Shown here: one piece after another, positions 7,138 to 12,256 of the stretch
Numbering within the stretch: the first letter of the stretch is position 1
Layout of the letters: each line of letters opens with the position of its first letter
Source: an uncultured Marvinbryantia sp.
GTDB taxonomy: Bacteria; Bacillota; Clostridia; Lachnospirales; Lachnospiraceae
Direction of reading: 5' to 3'
DNA length: 13,875 nucleotides
NCBI GenBank assembly: GCA_947624335.1
Contig: CANQJX010000022.1
Span: 1-13,875 of the forward strand
The notes under the pieces: model-generated
Database searches by the model: none
The model's input: only the letters and a program-made list of their open reading frames with translations
What the model was told of the DNA's origin: nothing
Position numbers and translations under genes: made by a program

Positions 7138-8517
7138 ATGAAAAATCTGACATTGGAACATATTGCCGGCGCATGCGGCGGAACTTATTACGGAACGGAA
7201 GCGGATGCTCATAAAGAAATTACAGCCATTACAACGGACAGCCGCACGGTAACGCCGGGAGGAATGTTTGCAGCCATTTGCGGGGAACGTGTGGACGGGC
7301 ACAGCTTTATCGCGGATGTTTTTGAAAAGGGCGCGCTGTGCGTGCTGTGCGAGAAAAAGCCGGAGCATCCCGCGGGAGCGTACATACAGGTGGAATCCAC
7401 CCAAAAGGCTTTGATGGCGATTGCCGAATACTACCGCCGGCAGTTGAACGTTAAGGTGGTAGGCGTGACGGGAAGCGTCGGCAAAACCAGCACCAAGGAG
7501 ATAATCGCTTCGGTACTTTCAAAGAAGTACCGCGTGCTGAAAACGATCGGAAGTTTCAACAACGAACTGGGGCTTCCGCTGACGATCTTCCGGCTTACCG
7601 AGGAGGACGAAGTGGCGGTACTGGAAATGGGAATCAACCATTTTGGAGAGATGCACAGGTTAAGCAGGATTGCCCGCCCCGACTGCTGCGTGATTACCAA
7701 TATCGGCAACTGTCACCTGGAATTTCTGGGCGACCGCGACGGCGTATTAAAAGCAAAATCAGAAATTTTTGATTTCATTGCCCCGGACGGAACCATTGTC
7801 CTGAACGGGGATGATGATAAACTGGCCGCGCTTCATAAGGTAAAGGACATCGCGCCGGTCTTTTTCGGCATGACGCAGACGCGCGACGTGTATGCCACGG
7901 ACATCAGAGGCGCAGGCCTGGAGGGGGTAAAGTGCAATATCCATGATAAGGAGGGGAGTTTTGAGGTAACGATCCCGATTCCGGGAGCCCACATGGTGCA
8001 AAATGCGCTGGCGGCAACGGCGGTCGCGCTTGCGCTGGGAATGAAGAACGGGGAAATCAAAAACGGGATGGAAGAACTGAAGGCTTTAAGCGGGCGTTTC
8101 CGCGTAATGCACGCAAACGGTATTACCGTGGTGGACGACTGTTATAACGCAAACCCGGCGTCGATGGAAGCGTCTTTGAGGACGTTTAGCGAAGCGCCGC
8201 AGCGAAAGGTTGCGGTTTTGGGCGATATGGGAGAACTTGGGGAACGCGCGCGCGAACTGCACGAACAGGTAGGACGGATAGCGGGCACGCTTCCGGTTTC
8301 GCTGCTGGTGTGCGTGGGAACTTTATCCCGCCATCTTGCTGCGGCGGCCCAAAAAGAAAACCCGGCGCTGCGAATCATTACGGCGGATACGCTGGATGAG
8401 GCGCTCGCCATTTTGCCAAAGCAGATCCGGGAGGGGGATGCGGTGCTTGTAAAGGCTTCTCATTTTATGCACTTTGAGAAAATTGTGGATGCGTTAACCC
8501 GGCAACCGGAGGAGTAA
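7138..8517 (+). CDS. murF: UDP-N-acetylmuramoyl-tripeptide--D-alanyl-D-alanine ligase
   Basis: This 459-residue Mur ligase adds D-Ala-D-Ala to the UDP-MurNAc-tripeptide, the last cytoplasmic step of the pentapeptide. Domain 1 has the UDP-binding ITTDSRTVTPGGMFAAICGE region (residues 31-50). The ATP-binding P-loop GVTGSVGKTSTKE is at 109-121 (Lys116, Thr117). The central domain has AVLEMGINHFGEMHRLS and ITNIGNCHLEFLG, and the C-terminal domain begins near the GRFRV segment (FRVMHANGITVVDDCYNANPAS). Length is typical. AGAGGA (7126-7131) precedes the ATG. It follows ddl, which makes its substrate, a common pairing. The DUF1002 gene begins 32 bases later with no terminator between. Confidence 0.96.
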   Translation: MKNLTLEHIAGACGGTYYGTEADAHKEITAITTDSRTVTPGGMFAAICGERVDGHSFIADVFEKGALCVLCEKKPEHPAGAYIQVESTQKALMAIAEYYRRQLNVKVVGVTGSVGKTSTKEIIASVLSKKYRVLKTIGSFNNELGLPLTIFRLTEEDEVAVLEMGINHFGEMHRLSRIARPDCCVITNIGNCHLEFLGDRDGVLKAKSEIFDFIAPDGTIVLNGDDDKLAALHKVKDIAPVFFGMTQTRDVYATDIRGAGLEGVKCNIHDKEGSFEVTIPIPGAHMVQNALAATAVALALGMKNGEIKNGMEELKALSGRFRVMHANGITVVDDCYNANPASMEASLRTFSEAPQRKVAVLGDMGELGERARELHEQVGRIAGTLPVSLLVCVGTLSRHLAAAAQKENPALRIITADTLDEALAILPKQIREGDAVLVKASHFMHFEKIVDALTRQPEE

Positions 8518-8549
8518 AGCAACAAATAAAAACAGAGGAGGATAAGAAC

Positions 8550-10370
8550 ATGAGAAAGAAATGGATCGGCAGTATGTTACTGGGCATCTGCGTCGCTCTT
8601 GGCTGCGCAGCGCCCGCAATGGCGGACAGCCGTAAGGTAGTAACGCTTGGCGCGGATTTGAGCCAGGAACAGAAGGACATGATGATGCGCTACTTTGGGA
8701 TGACCTACGACGCGGTGGACGTCATTTATATTAACAACACGGACGAACGGAATCATCTGGGCGCTTATGTCCCGCTGGAGCAGATCGGAAATTATACTTA
8801 TAGCTGCGCGCTGGTAGCGCCGACGAGCAGCGGCGGCATTCAGGTAAAAACGGCCAATCTGGACTGGGTGACCAGCAATATGATTGCGACGACGCTTTCC
8901 ACATCGGGCGTTACCAACTGCCAGGTGGTGGCGGCATGCCCGTTCAGGGTATCGGGCACGGGCGCGCTGACCGGCGTAATTATGGCTTACGAAAACGCAA
9001 GCCAGCAGATTCTGGATCCCGCCAAGGTGGAACTGGCAAATCAGGAGCTGGTAGCTACGGGAAATCTGGCGAACGAAGTGGGCCAGAGCAAAGCGACGGC
9101 CGTGATCAACGAGACGAAAGAGCAGGTGATCGAAAACAATATCACGAATATTGACGAGATCACGAATGTTTTGAACAATGTGTCAAACAATTATAATGTG
9201 ACGATCAACGCGGACCAGAGCGCGCAGATTGCGGAACTGCTGCAGCAGATCGCGCAGCAGGAGTACGATATTACGCAGTTAAAAGCAACGCTCGACCGCG
9301 TACAGGCGAACGTTGCCGGTGATGCGGGCGCGTCCGAGGAAGATGTGCAGGCGGCGCAGCAGCAGGCGGAGCTTTCCGAACAGGCGGCTCTGGAAGCGGC
9401 GCAGCAGCAACAGCAGCAGATGGAAAATGAGACGGTGGTTGACGAAGGCATCATTATCGGGGACGATTTTACCACGGAGGAAGAGGACGAAAACATTTTA
9501 CAGAATACGGATCCGTCTGTTCTGGAACAGGGCGGGACGCCTGTGTTAGAGGAAGATACGACAAAGACCGTTCAGGAGCAGTCCGAGGCGCAGACCGAAG
9601 CGGTTCTTCCGCAGGAGGAGACGCAGGCGCAGACCGAAGCGATCGCGCAGGACGAGACCCAGGCGCCGGAAACGGACGCGCAGCAGACGGAAACCGCGGC
9701 TTTTGAAAGCGACGCGCAGCCGGGCGAGCCGGAGACGGCGGCGACGGAAGCGCAAAGCGAAACGGAACTGACAGCGGATATGCTGGATACGGAAGCAAAG
9801 GAACTGTTTGACCAGGTAAAAGAAGACGTAGAGACGACGTTTGCCACAACCACGATTTCCAGCGAGGACGGCGGTACGCAGGTGTATCTTACGGAAGACG
9901 CGGCAAAGCAGATGCCGGAGAAGATCACCAAATATCTGCTGCAGGTTCTGGTAAAAGGCGCGGATGCGGTTGCAGCAGAGGAAGACGCGGATGAAACGAT
10001 CAGTAAGACGATTGTAGAGGAAACGTCCTCTCTTGCGCCGGATAAAGACTATGAGGATCCCGATTTACAGCAGATGGATAAGTATGTAAGAAGGCTGATC
10101 TTCCGGGATTCCGAGAACTTCCTGGAGCAGAGCATGCTGGAGGATGCGGATAAGACGTTTTTGTATGACAGCATTATGAAAATTTTAGAGGAAGCCTATC
10201 AAACGGAAGACGAGGCGGAAGGAGAAGAACTTCCGGAGGAACCGCTTACGGAAGCGGAGCCGGAACAGATTCTCGACGGAACCGCCGATCCGGCGGCGGA
10301 CGGCGCGCAGGCAGATCCGGCAATTGTCGATGAATTTGCGGGATTTGAAGAAGAAGTTTATCCGGAATAA
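8550..10370 (+). CDS. Secreted DUF1002-domain protein with a long acidic extension
   Basis: This 606-residue exported protein has no known biochemical role. Residues 1-25 are a signal peptide (MRKKW start, likely cleavage after AMA). Residues about 26-255 match DUF1002 (TLGADLSQEQKDMMMRYFG; LGAYVPLEQIG; AACPFRVSGTGALTG at 128-142), ending in an Asn-rich helical stretch. Residues 260-405 are low-complexity, rich in Glu, Gln, Ala, Thr and Asp, with a six-Gln run (285-290) and short ETQAQTEA-like repeats; residues 251-416 contain a single basic residue (Lys339). Residues about 405-550 regain helical, mixed-charge composition (TADMLDTEAKELFDQVKE; DLQQMDKYVRRLIFRD). The last 56 are again acidic. 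There is no LPXTG motif or C-terminal membrane helix, so it is likely free or non-covalently wall-associated. A GAGGAGG-type site at about 8535 precedes the ATG. It ends the cysE-murF transcript. Confidence 0.9.
   Translation: MRKKWIGSMLLGICVALGCAAPAMADSRKVVTLGADLSQEQKDMMMRYFGMTYDAVDVIYINNTDERNHLGAYVPLEQIGNYTYSCALVAPTSSGGIQVKTANLDWVTSNMIATTLSTSGVTNCQVVAACPFRVSGTGALTGVIMAYENASQQILDPAKVELANQELVATGNLANEVGQSKATAVINETKEQVIENNITNIDEITNVLNNVSNNYNVTINADQSAQIAELLQQIAQQEYDITQLKATLDRVQANVAGDAGASEEDVQAAQQQAELSEQAALEAAQQQQQQMENETVVDEGIIIGDDFTTEEEDENILQNTDPSVLEQGGTPVLEEDTTKTVQEQSEAQTEAVLPQEETQAQTEAIAQDETQAPETDAQQTETAAFESDAQPGEPETAATEAQSETELTADMLDTEAKELFDQVKEDVETTFATTTISSEDGGTQVYLTEDAAKQMPEKITKYLLQVLVKGADAVAAEEDADETISKTIVEETSSLAPDKDYEDPDLQQMDKYVRRLIFRDSENFLEQSMLEDADKTFLYDSIMKILEEAYQTEDEAEGEELPEEPLTEAEPEQILDGTADPAADGAQADPAIVDEFAGFEEEVYPE
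9327..9764 (+). repeat. Low-complexity Glu/Gln/Ala/Thr-coding stretch inside the DUF1002 gene
   Basis: Residues 260-405 are compositionally biased. A CAG/CAA run at 9402-9419 encodes six glutamines. The 15-mer GCGCAGACCGAAGCG occurs twice, at 9588-9602 and 9627-9641 (39 bases apart), encoding an AQTEA unit. Related ETQ/TEA units surround it. Such coding repeats often change length by slippage or recombination. Confidence 0.7.
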
Positions 10371-10384
10371 AAACAGAACAGACA

Positions 10385-10434
10385 AAAACGGCAGGGAGAA
10401 GGCCGCGCGTTTTGCGGTTCCTCCCTGCCGTTTT
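10385..10434. terminator. Bidirectional terminator between convergent DUF1002 and plsC genes
   Basis: CGGCAGGGAG (10389-10398) pairs perfectly with CTCCCTGCCG (10421-10430). Four flanking As (10385-10388) pair with four Ts (10431-10434), giving a 14-bp stem. GGCCGC (10401-10406) and GCGGTT (10414-10419) extend the inner stem. T-runs on both strands suit termination in both directions. It lies 14 bases past the DUF1002 stop and 11 bases past the plsC stop. Confidence 0.9.
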
Positions 10435-10445
10435 GCTGTTTTTCC

Positions 10446-11171
10446 TTATTCTGCCGCGTGTTTTTGCAGCATTTCCTGAATTGCGCCGCGGGTATACGCG
10501 CCCAGGAATTTGCGTTCTTCTTTGCTTAACTGCCGGGGATAAATCGGTTTTCCATATTCGAGGATTACGCGCGCGGGTTTGATTTTCGGAAAATGATTTT
10601 CAAAAATATCCGCCGAGTTTGTAATGGCAATCGGGACAATGGCGCAGCCGGTTTTTTCCGCCATTTTCAGGCTTCCCTCTTTAAAAGGCATCAGATCCGA
10701 TCCGGTGTTGCGCGTCCCTTCGGGGAAAATACACATGGAAATCCCGCTTTTTATCTGTTCGATTCCGGCGAGGATCGTTTTTAGCCCCTGACGGATATCT
10801 TCGCGGTTCAGGAACAGACAATAGAGACGCTTCATCCATGTGGAGAGCAGCGGAATTTTCTCCATGCTGTCCTTTGCCACATAACCGGTCAGAGCGGGGC
10901 ATCTGCAGTACGTCAGCAGAATGTCAAAATAGCTGCGGTGGTTGGCGACATAGAGTACCGCTTCGTCCGGCACGTTTTCATGCCCGATCACAGTGATATC
11001 CGCGCCCGTTTCCCACAGGATCAGGCGAAAGACTGCCTGGACAATCCGCAGGGAGGAAAGATCGCGCGCCCTGCGGCTGCATTTCCCGACGATCCATTCC
11101 GCAATCAAAACGGGAATGGACAAAATTAAAAATCCGATCACGGTAACGCATACGATAAGAAAACGAAACAT
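10446..11171 (-). CDS. plsC: 1-acyl-sn-glycerol-3-phosphate acyltransferase (PlsC family)
   Basis: This 241-residue membrane-associated acyltransferase is expected to acylate lysophosphatidic acid to phosphatidic acid in phospholipid synthesis. An N-terminal hydrophobic helix (about 4-28) anchors it. The catalytic H-x4-D motif is His78-Asp83 in ANHRSYFD, FPEGTR is at 149-154, and the IVPIAITNS segment follows at about 178-186. An earlier in-frame start at 11222 is unlikely because it lies upstream of the predicted transcription start. ATG at 11171 is preceded by an AAAGGA-type site on the minus strand. It is the only minus-strand gene in the window and is transcribed alone. Bacterial genomes often hold several PlsC paralogues, so the exact acyl acceptor is not certain. 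Confidence 0.9.
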   Translation of the reverse strand: MFRFLIVCVTVIGFLILSIPVLIAEWIVGKCSRRARDLSSLRIVQAVFRLILWETGADITVIGHENVPDEAVLYVANHRSYFDILLTYCRCPALTGYVAKDSMEKIPLLSTWMKRLYCLFLNREDIRQGLKTILAGIEQIKSGISMCIFPEGTRNTGSDLMPFKEGSLKMAEKTGCAIVPIAITNSADIFENHFPKIKPARVILEYGKPIYPRQLSKEERKFLGAYTRGAIQEMLQKHAAE

Positions 11172-11193
11172 ACAACCCCATCCTTTCTCTGCC

Positions 11194-11222
11194 AGTATAC
11201 AAAAAACAGCGGCGAGTTGCAA
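11194..11222 (-). promoter_or_regulatory. Probable sigma-A promoter for plsC
   Basis: On the minus strand, TTGCAA (11222-11217) and TATACT (11199-11194) are separated by exactly 17 bases, with a T-run in the spacer. The predicted start near 11187 gives a short leader to the plsC ATG at 11171 and supports that start codon. Confidence 0.8.
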
Positions 11223-11287
11223 GAAAAGAAAGACGCGGATGGCCGGAAGTTTTTAAAATCAGGAAAAAAGCACATATCCGCACGCGG

Positions 11288-11333
11288 CGTTTCATACAAA
11301 TATAAAAAAGAAATGTGAGAACGGTATGAAACG
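11288..11333 (+). promoter_or_regulatory. Inverted repeat enclosing the PrcB-lipoprotein start codon
   Basis: CGTTTCATAC (11288-11297) is the exact reverse complement of GTATGAAACG (11324-11333). The ATG (11326-11328) lies within the right arm and the likely ribosome binding site (GTGAGA, about 11315-11320) lies in the 26-base loop. Five Ts follow at 11334-11338. As RNA, the hairpin would bury the start codon; it could also be a DNA dyad for a regulator. I see no convincing promoter between 11223 and 11325. Confidence 0.4.
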
Positions 11334-11742
11334 TTTTTGGAAAACATGTTGGGTGTGCCTGTGCCTGTGTCTGCCCGTCCTTTTCTTGTCCGGATGCGGG
11401 GAAGCGCAGCCGGAGGGAAAGATCCGCGATCTGGAATTTACGGTACTGGAGGAAGACGCGGTTCCCAAAGCGCTGGCGGATGTGATTGCGGAGAACAAAA
11501 AAGAGGAGATGAAGCTCAGCTATCAGAACGAGGGGTACCTGTACATAGCCAGAGGCTTTGGAGAACAGGAGAGCGGCGGTTACAGCATTGCCGTAAAACA
11601 GTGTTATCTTGGGGAGGACGGGATACATGTAAAGTTTGAGCTGATCGGGCCGTCCAGACAGGAGGAGATCCCGAAGGAACCGTCCTATCCCTATATTGTG
11701 ATAAAGACGGAGGGAATGGACGAAACGATTTTATTTGATTAA
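11326..11742 (+). CDS. PrcB-domain lipoprotein
   Basis: This 138-residue protein has a lipoprotein signal peptide: MKRFWK start, hydrophobic core and lipobox LSGC, with the lipidated cysteine at Cys24. It should be anchored to the outer face of the membrane. The mature part matches the PrcB C-terminal-type domain, with FTVLEEDAVPKALADVI, then YLYIARGFGEQESGGYSI, LIGPS and YPYIVIKTE in order. The family is named for PrcB of the Treponema denticola dentilisin protease complex, but most members are stand-alone proteins of unknown role; no protease gene is near. The signal peptide holds four extra cysteines (8, 11, 13, 15). The ribosome binding site is weak and the start codon lies in an inverted repeat. 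The gene is flanked by its own terminator and diverges from plsC. Confidence 0.82.
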   Translation: MKRFWKTCWVCLCLCLPVLFLSGCGEAQPEGKIRDLEFTVLEEDAVPKALADVIAENKKEEMKLSYQNEGYLYIARGFGEQESGGYSIAVKQCYLGEDGIHVKFELIGPSRQEEIPKEPSYPYIVIKTEGMDETILFD

Positions 11743-11746
11743 AAAG

Positions 11747-11793
11747 AAGCGGAATGCAGAGCTGTATTTTGGGCATGCATTCCGCTTTCTTTT
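11747..11793 (+). terminator. Rho-independent terminator after the PrcB lipoprotein gene
   Basis: AAGCGGAATGCA (11747-11758) pairs perfectly over 12 bp with TGCATTCCGCTT (11776-11787), followed by a T-rich tract (TCTTTTG). It starts 4 bases after the stop codon and separates this gene from the copper operon. Confidence 0.88.
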
Positions 11794-11824
11794 GTCTTGT
11801 GCGCCGTCGGGCAAAAATTTTTAC

Positions 11825-11853
11825 TTGCAATATACCCCATAGGGGTATATAAT
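11825..11853 (+). promoter_or_regulatory. Near-consensus promoter of the csoR-copA operon
   Basis: The -35 box TTGCAA (11825-11830) and a perfect -10 box TATAAT (11848-11853) are 17 bases apart. Transcription would begin near 11860, leaving a leader of about 50 bases. A GGGGG site (11898-11902) lies 8 bases before the csoR ATG. Confidence 0.88.
11830..11850. promoter_or_regulatory. CsoR-type operator in the promoter spacer
   Basis: ATATACCCC (11830-11838) and GGGGTATAT (11842-11850) form a perfect inverted repeat around ATA. The TACCCC/GGGGTA core matches known CsoR operators of Firmicutes. The site fills the whole spacer and touches both promoter boxes, so a bound repressor would exclude RNA polymerase; copper binding would release it. 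No second copy is seen before copA. Confidence 0.88.
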
Positions 11854-11910
11854 CTTCATAAAAGAAGATGAAATTTTTTCATAAAGCATCGTAAAAAGGG
11901 GGATGATTTT

Positions 11911-12216
11911 ATGGAGAAACAGACGGAATGCTGCTGTCACAAAACCAAGGAGCGCTCCGACGAAGAGTACAAAGACCTGCTTCACCGCCTCAACCGTGTG
12001 GAGGGGCAGATACGCGGGATTAAGGGAATGGTAGAAAAGGACGCTTACTGTCCGGATATTCTGATTCAGGTATCCGCGGTAAACGCGGCTTTAAACAGTT
12101 TCAGTAAAGTTCTGCTGGCCAGCCATATCCGCACCTGCGTGGTAAAAGATATTCACGACGGCAACGAGGAAGTCATCGACGAACTGGTAGCGGTTCTGCA
12201 GAAGCTGATGAAATAA
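11911..12216 (+). CDS. csoR: Copper-sensing transcriptional repressor CsoR
   Basis: This 101-residue all-helical repressor binds Cu(I) and then leaves its operator, derepressing copper export. The Cu(I) ligands are present: Cys47 in AYCPDI, and His72 and Cys76 in SHIRTC. The spacings (25 and 4 residues) equal those of M. tuberculosis CsoR Cys36/His61/Cys65. The LHRLNRVEGQIRGI segment (24-37) is the family signature. An additional Cys-Cys-Cys-His cluster (7-10) lies in the flexible N-terminus. The absence of the FrmR/RcnR ligand pattern argues against a formaldehyde or nickel sensor. It is first in an operon with copA, 40 bases upstream, and is probably autoregulated through the operator at 11830-11850. 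Confidence 0.95.
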   Translation: MEKQTECCCHKTKERSDEEYKDLLHRLNRVEGQIRGIKGMVEKDAYCPDILIQVSAVNAALNSFSKVLLASHIRTCVVKDIHDGNEEVIDELVAVLQKLMK

Positions 12217-12256
12217 GCGCTTCTGCACGGGGCTTTTGGTGAAAGGAAGGATAAAA

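Noticed and set aside
6547..7404. A 285-codon minus-strand open frame across the ddl-murF junction.
   Set aside because: It crosses two well-supported + strand genes, and its product is compositionally odd and matches no family I know.
11172..11222. A longer plsC protein starting at 11222 on the minus strand.
   Set aside because: The extra 17 codons overlap the -10 and -35 boxes of the predicted plsC promoter, so they would not be transcribed.
11223..11325. A promoter for the PrcB lipoprotein gene.
   Set aside because: AT-rich TATAAA (11301-11306) is present, but no -35-like hexamer lies 16-18 bases upstream, so no promoter is called.
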